DNA of 64,000 nt from Sebastes aleutianus (lineage: Eukaryota; Chordata; Actinopteri; Perciformes; Sebastidae). The DNA is taken from assembly GCA_916700875.1 (NCBI GenBank), contig CAKAKS010000066.1:7719743-7783742 (forward strand), given 5' to 3'. Every line of letters begins with the position of its first letter. Within the stretch, counting starts at the first letter, position 1. The position numbers and the translations under genes are program-made. The notes beneath the pieces are model-generated. The model saw only the letters and a list, made by a program, of their open reading frames with translations, did no database searches and was not told the origin of the DNA. Of this stretch, positions 12,731 to 26,010 are shown in pieces.

Positions 12731-15245
12731 ACTAGCTCACTGAAGTAAGTACATTTTCGTGTACTTCTCAGAAATAAACTACAGTAAGACTTTCAGTAAG
12801 TACACTGGAGAGAATTGAACTTTTATAGAGTAATAACTTATTACCAAGCTGAAAAGCAATTTTTTGACAGACCTCTTCTGGAAAGTTCTGAACGTTTCAA
12901 CCCTTTTGCACCTGAAACTACATCTAATGCCACATTGTGGTGACCACACCCTGAGTATACTTTTACCTGACTGCAGAAAGGTAAGAACTTTAACCACTGG
13001 AGGTCAGGAAAAGCTACATTTTCAACCGGTCTGACGTTGCATTTTGAACAAGACTTTGTCATAACCGAGTATATGGCTGGACCGTGTATGGCCAGTCTGT
13101 TAATTTGTGGCTAAATTGTTACACAAATAATCAGTGGTCATGTCTATAATGTTAAATCCAGTATTCTTAAATGTACTGCAGTAGCATATCACAACATTGA
13201 AAAGCTAAGTATGACAAAAAATGGCAAGAAATGTTATAAATGAAGTTGCAAGAACATTTTTTTCCAATTAGCCTATATCTTAATGTTTAATTGAAACTTA
13301 TAATGAAGCAAATTCCATTCAGTAATAGTATAACATTTATTATTTAGTCATTATATTATGCATGTTATACAAGGTGAAAAGGTATTAGCATAACATACAG
13401 TATGCAAGGTTGAAAGTATTTCAGTTTTTTATTAATCATGTGTATCGCACCATTTAAAAGGCGTCTCTGCCAGTGCATACGCCGCTCAATTCAGTCAGCG
13501 AAGGCGGCGTGCACGCCTACCTCGACCACATGGCTGACACAAACACAACAGGGTATTTGGGTATATTTTGATTACAGTCTTGTTCCTAAATAGCGGAGCA
13601 TAATACATTATGATATCACAAATGAATGAGTGAACACCATACAGCAGAGCAGCCAGCAATAAACCTTGGTCGCTCTAACCGATCCATGCTTTGTTTAAAG
13701 TGACGCCTCCTTCCTCCGGCAAATGTTTTTCCACTCCGTTTAAGAGGCATGCTCCTCCCTCGCCACTCGTCATAACTTCTCGCTGGATTGTCCCCCGGCT
13801 GTATGGAAAGAAGCACACCGAGTGTTGCGTTTGTAGGACTTTCCCTCTGCGAAAGAGCAACGGTCAATGAGGAAACTCCAACACTTGACCGACCAATCCT
13901 GTAACTTCATCGCTCACTCAGTGACAGACTTTTACATTTGTAGGGCTGACCCTCTGCGGTCCAAAAGTAACTTGGACTTAAAAACCAGTACAACCATTAA
14001 AACTACTACAGGCATTAACACCCAGTTTAAAATGATCAATCGAATTTATCATGCCCAACATAAATTTAGTTAACTTCAGACATTCACCATATTAATGACA
14101 ATCCAAAACTGTACTTTTACACAGTACATGAAAGTACCAACCATATCTAGCAAGTATACTGTGATATGAGTGAGGATATATTATGGAGAAATATACAATT
14201 TGATTTTAATTTTTTTTTCACTTATGTTTGAAGGAAGCCCAGTTTCCTTTTTCTTGATCTTACACTTCTCCTTCTCCCTCTGATCCTTATGATCCCGAAA
14301 GTTTTTCATCCAGAATCCACCGCTCATTTCCTCCTTCAGATGATGGAACCTCGTTTTGATATTTATTTTTTCTACAATGTAATGACAGTCCTGTAATAGC
14401 GGTTTCATCTAGAGGGCGGTGGTGTGCTTGGACGAGAATGACTGTGTGTTTCTGTGTGCGTATGCTTGCATATATGCTCACAAGTGACTAGATGATATTT
14501 AACTAGCCAGTGTGAGTGTGTGCTGTTTAAATGTGCTCCCATGTAGATTAGTCATCCCGCCAGTATGTCATATTTAACTAGCGAACAGGATGTATTCGGG
14601 GTGTTTGGTTAAGCAGACGGAGCGTGCCTACAGGTTCCTCGAGGGCCCCGACATCTGTGATCCCATTACACCAGTGCCACCAGGACGGTCCAGAATATAA
14701 AACCTTCAGTGTACTGGTAAAACCTCATACATCCAGCACGAAGAAATGCAATCATCGCTTTTGTTCTTTTTGGATTTTTACTCTTGAAGAGCCAAAATAG
14801 GGCTTGATTTACATTCTAGCGATGGTTCTTTCAGGAGGATGCAAATTTGATTATTAAGCCAAAAGAAAATTAAAAAGTGACGATTGGAGATACAAGGTTT
14901 TGTGTTTGACACCAGTGAAAAACAGCTCGGTCAATTTGTATTCAGACAAAGTGAATCCAGAGCAGACTGACACAAAATACTAAACGCTGATGTCCCTTTA
15001 GCCTGCTTATATGGAGAGGCAAAATGTCACTTGGAAGCACTAAACCAGAGCCTGTTTAGAAGGTATTGATTTTTATATACATTCATTAATACTATATTTT
15101 TCAAACATTTTTATAGCCGACTTTAAGTCATGCTTGTCACTAACTCTTTTCCTTCATTATTAAAATACACACCCACCTTTTAACACCCTTTTAAAGCTGA
15201 ATTATAGCAACTATTTTAGTACTTATCTCAAAATAATATAAGCAT
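12731..15245. other. No gene seen; CpG-richer patch at 13440-13870
   Basis: Most is AT-rich. At 13440-13870 the base composition changes, with many CpG, as in ggcggcgtgcacgcc. This could be an old promoter-like patch or the interior of an unrecognised element. The frames there carry no domain. Confidence 0.4.
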
Positions 15246-15870
15246 TAGGGCTGTCAATTGATTAAAATATTTAATCGTGATTAATCGCACATTTTATTTA
15301 TCTGTTCAAAATTTACCTTAAAGGGAGATTTGTCAAGTATTTAATACTTTTATCAACATGGGAGTGGACAAATATGCTTTCTTTATCCAAATGTATGTAT
15401 ATATTTATTATAGAAAAATCTATTAACAACACAAACAATGAGAAATATAGTGCAGGAACCCTCACAGGTACTGCATTTAGCATAACAAATATGCTCAAAT
15501 CATAACATGGCAAACTGCAGCCCAACAGGCAACAACAGCTGTCAGTGTGTCAGTGTGCTGACTTGACTATGACTTGCCCCAAACTGCATGTGATTATCAT
15601 AAAGTGGGCATTTCTGTAAAGGGGAGACTCGTGGGTACCCATAGAACCCATTTTCATTCACACATCTTTAGGTCAGAGGTCAAGGGACCCCTTTGAAAAT
15701 GCCTATGCCAGTTTTTCCTCGCCAAAATGTAGCACAAACTTGGAGCGTTATTAACCTCCTTCGCGACAAGCTAGTATGAAATGGTTGGTACCAATGGATT
15801 CCTCAGGTTCCTCTAGTTTCATATGATGCCAGTATCTTCACTGTAGCTTTAAAACTGAGCGTAAAACGAT
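15246..15870. mobile_element. hAT-like element (TAGGGCTGTCAATTGATT type)
   Basis: The left end TAGGGCTGTCAATTGATT is followed by ttaatcgtgattaatcgc, the same family as 19388-19631 and 52089-52325. The interior at 15595-15830 is shared in reverse orientation with 63300-63600 (for example ccagtttttcctcgccaaaa and ggttggtaccaatggatt). The right terminus is not seen. Confidence 0.65.
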
Positions 15871-17794
15871 TGGAGATAATATAATATGCAAATAATTTGT
15901 CAGTGGAAGATCGATTAAACACGCCTTTGTTTTACTATTTTCATTCATACGTGCCTGGTATAATCTTCCAGCCTCGGCTACTGAGCTGCTCTACTAAAGA
16001 AGCACACCTAGTGTTTGAGAAAGTACAGAGAGCTAAAGTCATTTTATTACTTCACCAGACGTGCGTACCTGTGTGTGCAGGAATCACACAGACAACTTTA
16101 CCAGGCAGCCTCTTGAAGCTCTAGAGTACCAGTCAGATTCAGAACAAGATGAATTCATTTGCCTTAACAATCTGTGGTCGGCATGATTTTAGAATTTTTT
16201 GGAGTCGTCAGTGAGCTCTTTATGCTCACTTTGAACAAATAGTTATTGAGGAAAGTACACATGGATGCTATTACGCCATCTGAAAGAAATATGTAACTGC
16301 GATCGCGAGGAAGACGAAGACAGAGAGAAAATGAAACCAACAGCAAAAAAAGATGAAATGCAATGAAAGAAAAGAGCTGTGGTGATTGAGATACATTTCC
16401 ATTTAGATGGGAGGGCAGAGCATTTTTCTGAGGAGAGGGATAGCGTTTTGATGTGAATCACTTGGCAAAGTCATCACGGTAAAATAGAGCTTGTATTTTG
16501 CATCTGCATGAGTTTGAATCCAAACTTTCAAGGAGTACATCATAAAAACTTTCCCAAACCCTTGGACTCAACCTCCCGGGCAGACATCAAAAAGATGCTG
16601 TAATGTAATCTTGTTCTGAGAGAGAGATGTGAAATTAAAGCGATTATTTCATCTTTGTGTCTTGAGCGAGTGTGTGTGTGTGATTGTATTGAGCTGCCTT
16701 CAGGCTTTGTGGTTAACCAGCAATTTCAACATTTTTGGGATTGTGGTCATTAGCTTTCTCCGTGTTCTCACACTAGTGGTTCCGAACCTATTTTCCTTGA
16801 AGCCCCCCATTTTTTATATCTAAGGAAAGCTGAGGCAAGCGGAAGAGCAAATAGGTATTTTACCTCAGTGAAAATTTTGTTTTTGAAAGGCTCAACGCCA
16901 ACAAATATGAATTGAAGCAGAATATTTGTTAGATAAAAACGTGAATTTTTTGGAACTTATTACACATCTATTTTCAATAAATATTGACTTGGACTGGAGT
17001 TATTGGAAATGTCTTGATCACACAACTCAAACAAACCTATGCAGCCACCAGTGGAATCTCATTCTACAATTAGCATTCTAGGACCATATGAAATCCGTTT
17101 TGTTTTTTTCCAGATTCCCTTTCATTTTTTCCAAAATTTGGTTGTATTCATTTTTCTGAATTCTGTGTTTTAGGATTGAAGCACATTTTATCATCAGAAA
17201 AAGTGTCTAATCATGTGGTGGATGGATAAAATGTCAGCAATTCATAAGAAAATATTCAAAATGGAATGAATATCAATGAAATGATGTAATAGGCCTACAA
17301 CTTTGAACAACGGACAATGCGCTGAGCATTAACGCCTCTGTGCATGAGCACCCCCTGTGATGTTTGCCGCAGGGGGGCCAGGACCCAAGCATGAGAACAA
17401 CTACAGAGTGAAACTCAAATAGAGTCCTGTTTGCTTTAGAAGAAGTTTTAAAGTCTATTCACACATAAAGATGACACAATATTTGCAAAGTGCAAATAAA
17501 CCTCGTTGAAAAAAAATAACATAACGTTAGACAGGAAACAAGCCACGTGACAAAGAAATATAATATATCTATATAATATCTCCAAAGTAGGACACATCCT
17601 GTAAGGGATGGTGACCTGTTTTAAAATTTATATTTTTTATTTATTTTAACATTTATATTTAAACAAATTATGTTAAGTGAAAATGTCTACAAAATAAACT
17701 GCAAACTAATCTGAATAGCCAAATGTATTCAAAGCAGTATTTAATCTATATAAAATACGTTTAGTACATGTACTTATGTATTTATGTGTGCGGA

Positions 17795-17795
<1 letters not shown>
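15871..17795. other. No gene seen
   Basis: No exon-like frames. A short GT run occurs near 16672, and AT-rich sequence dominates from 17560 to 17760. Confidence 0.4.

Positions 17796-17832
<37 letters not shown>
17796..17832. repeat. (GT)n microsatellite
   Basis: A GT array of roughly 35 bp, ending in TTTGTG. Confidence 0.9.
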
Positions 17833-17834
<2 letters not shown>

Positions 17835-17849
17835 TGCTGCCAACATGCA

Positions 17850-17975
17850 GACTCATTCCTCCATCAGCAGTTTCGGGGACCTTGGGGTGAATAAGGGTCA
17901 TCTCCGTGGCAACGTCATCACCTTATTGATGCACCAATCAATGTCCTGTATCATCCATCACCATGGAGATGCGGA
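17850..17975. promoter_or_regulatory. Candidate regulatory patch with X-box-like sites
   Basis: The stretch is less AT-rich than its surroundings. It holds ATCTCCGTGGCAAC (17900-17913), a good half-match to the RFX X-box, and a second near-palindrome ATCACCATGGAGAT at about 17957-17970. No gene is visible nearby, so this is only a motif-based suggestion. Confidence 0.3.
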
Positions 17976-19146
17976 GGTCTAGCATAGAAATATAATTTAA
18001 ACTTTGTTGTAAGTCACTTGCTTGCACAGGATTTAAAGGTTTATAGTATTTTGTGCTTTCTTTTTGGCAACATAAAAAGCTGAAGTCGTATACGGAATCA
18101 TACTGTGTGGCGCAACATGTTTGGATTTCAAAGTTGAGGAAAGGATGTGTAATTATGCAAGTAAGCAGGATGGATAATCAATACGGAATATATTATACCA
18201 CAGAATGAAAAACAAATTTGAACCAAGTCCTGCTTGAAATTGTTTATGTGAAGTGATTTGCTCTGGGACTACAAATGTACAAGTGCAACTTTTCACTGTT
18301 TATTTGCTCGGCTGCAGTACACTGACTCTTATCTTCAAGAAGTGGTTAGAAGTCGACGTCTGTTCCCTTTTCAGCTGCTGAAAATGTCAGGGTGAGCTGG
18401 CTGTGGAGGCTTGTGTCTCAATATGCAGGTTATTCTGTATGACATTAACTTATTGCCCCAAACTAATAATGTGGATTTGTAGGAAACATTCTCAAAAGCA
18501 CAAATCTTTGTCTACTGATGAGATTTTACTGTTTGTAAAATGTGCACCTTGAAGAAAACAGTGATAATAGAAATAAAATTAGGTCCCAGTGTGCATTTTT
18601 CTGCCACTGTTTGCAGTATCTGTTTAACAACCCATAATTTACCATCATATTGAAATTTGTTTTTGTCTAATTATACCATAATTACAGAAGTGATGAGGCA
18701 GTCATTTACTGAGTTTCCATGGAGTGAGTATAATTAAGGAGTTTGATATGCATCTGTCAAGTTTCAAGGTGGTTCTGTCATTACCTGCCCACTAATGAGC
18801 CTTTTAAAACCTAAAATCTATTCTGTTGAATCTTCCACACTTACTTACAGAGATAAAACTACAAAGCTTTGATAGCAGCCGACTATTCCCGTGTCTTTTT
18901 ATTGTACCTGCATTTAAAGGGGGGGGGCAGCTTTGAATGCATCGTTTCAAATTCTCTCTATTCTTGTATAAAATATAGGCTGCCTTTGTCTTCCCTATTT
19001 CTCTCCTCAACTATAGATAGTCGGAAAAGTGATTCCTTTTCCCAAAGATTTGACGGAGGGAGACAGAGCAACGTAGAGAGAGATTAATGCATCAAATGAT
19101 AACAATCTCCATACAGCAAAAGGCTCTTTTGTTGCTGTTAATCATT

Positions 19147-19148
<2 letters not shown>
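17976..19148. other. No gene seen
   Basis: AT-rich, with no splice-flanked frames or repeat ends recognised. Confidence 0.4.

Positions 19149-19207
<59 letters not shown>
19149..19207. repeat. (GT)n microsatellite
   Basis: About 59 bp of perfect GT repeat. Confidence 0.95.
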
Positions 19208-19208
<1 letters not shown>

Positions 19209-19387
19209 TCTTCTGAATAATGATGACGCCATCATTTCCTCTTTATCCCTGTTGGAAAGTAGAAAAAGGTTGAGGAGGAGGGGGGAGTTGGGTGGAAGTG
19301 GAATAAAGTGGAGCAGTAGAAGATGAATTGTAGGAAAGGGGAAAGCAAAGATGAAGTCCAGCTTTTTTACTTTTATCGGAAAAATTG

Positions 19388-19631
19388 TAGGGCTGTATTA
19401 AAATATTTCATCTCAATAAATCACATAATTGTCCATAGTTAATCACGATTAATCAAAAATTAATCACACATGTTTTATCTGTTCATAATATATGTATATA
19501 TTTATTATTGGAAATCAATTAACAACACAAAACCGTGACAAATATTGTCCATAAACCCTCACAGGTACTGCATTGGCGTTTAAACTAATTTTCGTTAACG
19601 CGTCATTATCGCCTTAACTTTGACAGCCCTA
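19388..19631. mobile_element. hAT-like MITE with target duplication
   Basis: The terminal inverted repeats are TAGGGCTGT and ACAGCCCTA. The flanking octamers aaaaattg (19380-19387) and acaaattg (19632-19639) match at 7 of 8 positions, as expected for a hAT insertion. The 244-bp body includes the family motif aatcacgattaatc and encodes nothing. Confidence 0.85.
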
Positions 19632-19639
19632 ACAAATTG

Positions 19640-20990
19640 TTTTTCCATTTACAATGACAGATTTGTTGCCCTAGTGATTCTGTTTAAAGTCACCTCATGG
19701 AGGCTGTAACATTCACAGATTTTAACTGATTGTTACTCCAGAGCTGCTCAGAGCATGTTGCACTTTATCATCATGACCACATCATTGCCATTAGGCATGT
19801 CACCGAAGGCCAGTATCCACCATGTGTTTTGTGAGATCTGTGTGTTGAAGCTGTCATTTTGTTCAGCGTGCTCCGCCCGACACAGATGCAGATGAATGAA
19901 ATATAAACAGTAATAATATATGGTATAAGACACTTGACAGTATGTCATAGATAAATGAAATTCCAGGGCAAACGGGGGCAAAAAAACATATTCTTTTACA
20001 AACTTTAATGTCATATACCTGTGTTTTTATTTGGCCTTCAAGTGAGGTTTGACACTGTAAAGTCAGGAGAAGATAGAAAAAATGGAGAAGACATTTTTTG
20101 AACTCCGTTGTTATAAATATCTTCTACAGTTTATCTGATAATGGCAGACTTTCCCGAGAATGTTTCAAAAGTGGCAATGAGATGATGATTGAACAGCGTA
20201 GAGGAGGAGGAGGAGGTAAAGACGGTGGAAGAGTTGGGAAACAGGAGCCGCTATAACGTGGGCCTCAGAGACACCTGCTGCTGCAGTGGCGATAACTTTT
20301 TTTTTACAGCATAGATAACTTTACACAAGCCCCCTTTGTCAACTTCCAGGGGAACGCATTGACTGATTGGGGGAGCGATGGGGGCCAAATGGGGAGGAGG
20401 GAGCGAGATAGCATGAGAAGGAGTCACTTGATGCCTCCTCCCCTCTCTTTGTAGGACCCTGAGGCGTTCTTATCACACCTCCTAGAATCATAGCAGCTCT
20501 CAATGCCACTTCTCCCTATACTTCCCTGCCTGTCTCACCCATTCAGTCTTCATCCTTTTTTTTGCTTAGTGTCTGTCTTTCTCACTTAAAATGAAGTTGT
20601 TCTCATGCTTGCGTTTAATCACCCTCACTGCTCCTTTCTCTGTATGTCTTTGAAACTAATATTGTCTGAGTGTTTTCATGTACAGTTTATTTTTCTGTTG
20701 AATAAACACTTATTCTTTCCATATCAATTTCAGTACACATTTATCTTTTCACTCCCCCATCTTCTCCCCTTATTAGCATCAATACTTAAGGGTTAAGTCA
20801 TGTTGAAGATATGAGTTATGCATTCTGCAATCAGTGGCACTGAGAGGTTTAGGAAAAACAGCATCCAAATTCATGAGATTTCCTCGTATCAATAGTAAGA
20901 AGAGCATGGGTAACCTCCCTAAGACTAAAAGACAACATGTGACAAGCTTTGTGGAGAAGTATTACCCTGTAGTTGAGTGTGGTTTTAGTT
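19640..20990. other. No gene seen
   Basis: A GAGGAGGAGG run lies near 20200 and a C/T-rich stretch at 20430-20780. No exon or RNA gene was found. Confidence 0.4.
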
Positions 20991-20994
20991 TATG

Positions 20995-23955
20995 ATTGAA
21001 TTCACTGCTCTAAAAAAGATGCTCAGAGGCAACAAAATGACTGTTAAAGGCAGTGCAAATAGCTCTAGGGTCTGTCAATACTAATCACTAATACTTTTCC
21101 TTAGCCAGGATTCAGTAAGAACAAGGATATCTGTGTCATTATGAGATATTAAAATGCCTTTGTGATCCATTTTATTTTTGATGATGCAGAGGTAGCTATT
21201 AATAATGACTTATTTAGAATTTACAGGGTGGGTGGAGGAGGTGGTGTGGCTGTCTATATGTCAAATCCAGATGCTCAGTTGCAATTTTAAAGGGTATTTT
21301 ACTTCTTAAATTCTTTGATTTTATGGCCCTGAAAGTTGAACTTGGTCATAATAATACCGTTATAGCTGTAGCTGTCTATAGGAAGCCATCAGCCCCAGCT
21401 GAGCACCTTTTCTAACCTCTGAGAGAGTCAGTTTTGACTGGGTATCATCTATATCAAAGAAGTTCAAAGATATTTGTAATGGTATGAATTTGTCATAGTT
21501 AATTTCTGAACCCACAAGACCAAACCTGCATGATAGCTCAAAATCCAGCTTAATTGATATTATTCTTTGTAATAAACCTGGTTAATACTTCTTAAGTGAT
21601 CATTGTCTTATAGCCTGCGTGTGAGAATTAAGAAAGTAACCTCCCATGTGAAAACTAGAAGGAATCTGAAAAAAACTCAACAATCAAGCTTTTTTACATG
21701 ACTATCACAGTACCATATCTGATGTAACCAAAATCCCTGAGCTTTTGCTTTGAATTAGGTTATATTTGATTAATTAGGGTAAAAGCTAGGTCAAGTCCAT
21801 GGTTTACCCTTGATTTAGCAAGCTAGACAGTCTAAAAACCTCTCCAACATGTATTGCTGTGCAAAGAAAGGCCACATTTGACTATACCTACACTCTTTCG
21901 CCAACTCCTCTCATGATCAGCGTGAAATTTGGAAGGTTGTTAAATCAATATTGAAAATACATTTTGAAAAATAATGGCTCTTTTCCAAATGACACTGATA
22001 ATAAGCACTATATTACTCTATACTCTATTGACAGACCTTAGAGCTATTTGCACTTCCTTCAACAGTCATTTTGCTGCCTCTGAGCATGTTTTTGAGAACA
22101 GTGAGTTGCAAGGCATCTAGACCAAGATCCATTTAACAACAACTTAATAAAAACAACTGCAGACTTGGTTGATGATTGTAAAACCATTTATTAATGACTA
22201 TAACAATTAAAAATCCCAGTTGACTCACTTACCCTTGTTGTGAGAAGGTGAGAAACCAGTTATCCTTTGTGAATTACTTTATTAACATTTGTAACTGAAG
22301 AATTTGTGGTTTCTCATATAGTTGGGCCCAATAATTTGTGACTTGCTAACATTGGTAACTTCATTGATACACACACACACACAAACACACACACACATGT
22401 TCCTGACTATTTCAAAACTGCCAGTGTTCAACCGCTTCTTAAAAAACCCTCTCTCGACCCAGCTCAGTTAGATAATTACAGACCAATCTCCAAACTACCA
22501 TTTATATCAAAAATCTAGAGAAAATAGTTACGGACAAACTTCTGAAAGTGGTGAAGGGGCACCAATATTTTGCCAAAAACAGCACAGAAACAGCATTACT
22601 CAGACTAACCAAAGACATCCTAATGCATGCAGACAAAGGTGAACACTCCATACTAATTTTACTGGATTTAACTGCTGCCTTTGATACCATCGATCATGCT
22701 ATATTTCTTGAGAGGTTGCAATTGGGTTGGCATATCTGGTACAGCTTTAAACCGGTTCCCCTCATACTTAACTAACAGATATTTCCATGTTTGCATATAT
22801 AATCATGTCTCCTCATCAGCTCCTTTGTGGAGTGGAGTCCCTCATGGGTCGGTTCTTGGACCGATCCTTTTCTCGCTGTATATGCTTCCTCTGGGTCATT
22901 TGTTCAGCAGCTTTCCTGACATGTCATATCATTGTTATGCGGATGACACTCAGATCTATTTTTCAGCCAAAACCAATAACCTCAATCAACTATCTCCCTC
23001 CATGACTGCTTAGCAGCAACCAAAGACTGGATGTCTCACAACTTTCTCCACTTAAACCCTGATAAAACAGACATTCTTTTAATAGGACCAGACAATTTTG
23101 CTACAGCAGTTTATCAGTTTATTGGCCAACTTCAATCCAATATCAGTCCTACAGCTAAGAATCTTGGTATCATCTTTGACCGGAATATGACTTTTGACCA
23201 TCATGTCACTAAACTTGTCCAGACCTGCTTTCTCCAACTAAGAAACATTGCAAAAATCAGATGCATCTTGTCCTCCACGGATCTTGAACTATTAATTCAG
23301 ACTTTCATATTCTCCCGTCTAGACTATTGTAATTCCCTCTACACCTGCCTCAGTCAATCTGCTTTAAATCTCCTACAGGTGGTTCAAAATGCAGCGGCCA
23401 GGTTATTAACCAGAACTAGCCATCAGTCTCACATCACCCCTGTTCTGGCATCCCTCCATTGGCTCCCTGTAAAATTCAGAATCAACTTTAAGATCTTGCT
23501 TATTACATTTAACGCACTGCATGACCTCGCCCCCAGTTACATTTCTGATCTCTTAGTTCCGTATTCGACCTGTCGAACACTTCGATCCTCTAATCTCGGC
23601 CTTTTATCCATCCCCCGCTCAAACTGCAAAACAAAAGGTGATCGGGCCTTTTCTGTCTTAGCCCCAACTCTCTGGAATCACCTCCCCATATCTATTAGAG
23701 CTGCTGAATCTCGGGACTGTTTTAAGCGGCTTCTAAAAACCCATCTTTATAGGCAAGCCTTTCTATAGGCCTCATCCACGTGTGTTTGTCTGTTTTTGTT
23801 TGATCTGTTTCTCATTGTTTCTGTGTTTCATATTGTAATTTTTACTTGTTTTCATCATTGTTTGATGTTTCATTTATGTGTGAAGCACTTTGTAACAGTG
23901 TGTTTTAAAAGGTGCTATATAAATAAAGCTTTACTTACTTACTTATTTACTTACA
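20995..23955 (+). mobile_element. L2-type LINE, decayed, with inverted 5' piece
   Basis: Plus-strand remains run in the order expected of an L2-type element. Endonuclease remnants lie at 21230-21600 (frames reading GGGVAVYMSN, VAVYRKPSAP and FSDHCLI), followed by a linker and then reverse transcriptase at 22650-23000. The C-terminal region is at 23031-23768. The 3' end has gtgctatataaataaagc and a TTAC-repeat tail (23930-23955). The first 85 bp (20995-21080) are the reverse complement of internal sequence at 22030-22110, so the 5' end is inverted. Multiple frameshifts and stops make it inactive. The poly-CA at 22370-22396 is a later insertion or expansion. Confidence 0.85.
22653..23768 (+). 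pseudogene. L2 LINE reverse transcriptase, frameshifted
   Basis: This would copy the element's RNA into DNA at a nicked target. Motif A (LDLTAAFDTIDH) is at about 22659-22694 in one frame. GVPHGSVLGP and the catalytic YADD (22936-22947) follow in a second frame. The long C-terminal piece (from 23031, 245 codons, containing SRLDYCNSLY and SLHWLPVKFRI) is in a third position after a stop at about 23010. The YADD active site is intact, but at least two frameshifts separate it from its neighbours. The length and motif order fit L2-like non-LTR elements. It is not a host gene. Confidence 0.85.
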
Positions 23956-23989
23956 CACAAACACACACACTTTGTTTAACGTTTTATGC

Positions 23990-24757
23990 AAAGGGACTGT
24001 TTGTAAGAATCAGAAATGCTTGTTAACAGAGACACCTGTGGCCGTTAAGTCAACGAAAGTCAGCATCGGGTTCGCGCTTGTGCTCGCTCTAAATAGACAT
24101 GAACGAGCATCGCTCAACACAGTGAGGCGACACACGACAGCTAAAACCACAATATCACTCTATATTTCACCTGCTTGGCAGTAATGTTAGCTGACCAGAC
24201 GAAGGTCTCTCCATGAATCAGTGCTGATCCTAGTGTTGGCTTTTCCTGCCTCAGCCTCCCGACCGCGGCCGGAGTAAACAAGGGACACACCGGCACCCGG
24301 TCGGAGACGATAAAGTTTCTCGCTGCGGAGCCCCGTCACTTCACAAGACACGGGAAACCTCTGTTGGTCTGGAGGAGCTGCAGCATTTATTTATGCACAA
24401 ACGTCCACTGTATATCACTAGATATTCTCAGAGCTAAACTAACTCTTCTGCAGTGTGTAGTGTGCGCGCATGCACGTGAGGTGGAGCGAGCTGTGAATGA
24501 AGGCAGGCAGGCAGAGGAGCAGAGACTCTGGCCCTGGAGATCAAAGCTACGGTCTCCCCCGCGTCCTCCGACCGCGTCCAACACTGTTTAACAGATGGGC
24601 TTCACTAGATATAACTTTGCGGTTTTGGTGCTTCCGTGTAGTTTGTCTTGGAGTCTTGTCTGAACAGCGTAGCCACACGCGAGCGCGCATATGCAAGCAC
24701 GCATGGGACACCGACCCGGGTGATTTATAAGTGTGAGAAGTTACAAACAGTCCCTTT
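23990..24757. mobile_element. Element with AAAGGGACTG terminal inverted repeats
   Basis: The left end AAAGGGACTGTTTGTAA is mirrored at the right end as ttacaaacagtcccttt (about 24741-24757). The interior is GC- and CpG-rich (24240-24720) compared with its flanks and encodes no transposase. It is a non-autonomous DNA transposon of a type frequent in fish; the superfamily is not settled from the ends alone. Confidence 0.7.
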
Positions 24758-26010
24758 AAACAGCACAGTGATGCAACTCTTATCAGGAAGAGCCCTGTCT
24801 TGGAGCTGCTATGTGAAAAACTTGTTTTTGTAGATTACATCACTTGTAATGCACTGCAGAAGCATTTTTTTTTTTTATGTTTATGTACTGAGGCAGGTCA
24901 CACAGATACTGGTATTGAAAGGATGCAGCTTTTTACAATCTAGACCGTTGTTGTCAGATTTTTTAAAGCACTTTCTAAATAAAGTGAGCTCAGTTCTATC
25001 TGACTATTAATTGACGATGTGCAGTACTAATATAGAAAATTAAGGATGCGATACATAGAGATAAATTGAGAATCGTTGTGCATTTGAATCGTTGACAGGT
25101 GAATTGTAATTGAATTGTGAGGCACGTGAACATTCACACCTACTTCATCCCCAACTCCATCTCTCATAATTTCTCTATGACAAATGTTTTCCATATTGTC
25201 ACCACCTTAAAGCTCTGAAGCTCCACCAGAAGTAGTTTACTTATCAGTTTATTGGTGATTTTTTTAAGAGTACTCCTTTAAGCTATTAAGTCAATGGCAG
25301 ATAGTCACGGGTACAGTAAGAATAATGTTAATGCTTGTAGACAAACTGTTTCAGACAAACATGGAGACCTTCAGACAGACGAGGCATCTCCAAAGCCCTA
25401 TACAGACAGGGTCAGGTGATGAATGGAAGTCAGATTGATTCTGGCATGGCCACACAATGTCCTCTGTGTATTGTGGCATTGAAAAGATCTGCCACGTCCT
25501 GACATCTTTGATTCCTGTAGATCCGCCCTTGGCTCTGAAGCCGGCTAACAATCAGAGCTAGGGTAAGAAGTTGGCAGGCTGCTGGGAGGAAGGAGTGCAG
25601 GAGGACAGAGCAGAGAGGGAGGAAATAGAGGAAAATAGGAGGCAACAGAGGAGAAGAGGACACAGCAGCAGGTGTTGAGGTGATGAGGATAAAAAGGGAG
25701 GAAAGCAGAGCACACGGGGGAGGCGAAGCAAAAAAAGAAAAATGGAACTATGGAAGAGAAGTTGAAGCCAGAGCAGGAGGAGGGAGTGCAGGATTGTTTT
25801 CACGAATAAGTGGAAAATCTCAGTCTGTTAAGGCAATTTGACTGAGCAAGACATATTAACACCACAACTTTTAAACAAGAGCAGAACATTACAGCTACAG
25901 TGTGGTCATGCACAAAACCATGGCACTCTGACGTATGGCACTTTCTGACAATAGTGGTGTCTAAGTGGCCACATTATGTTGAAATAACATTAAAGGTTAA
26001 AGCTGGTGAT
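24758..26010. other. No gene seen; polypurine patch 25560-25800
   Basis: The plus strand at 25560-25800 is almost all A and G. Minus-strand frames over it are Leu/Ser-rich artefacts. The rest is ordinary AT-rich DNA. Confidence 0.45.
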
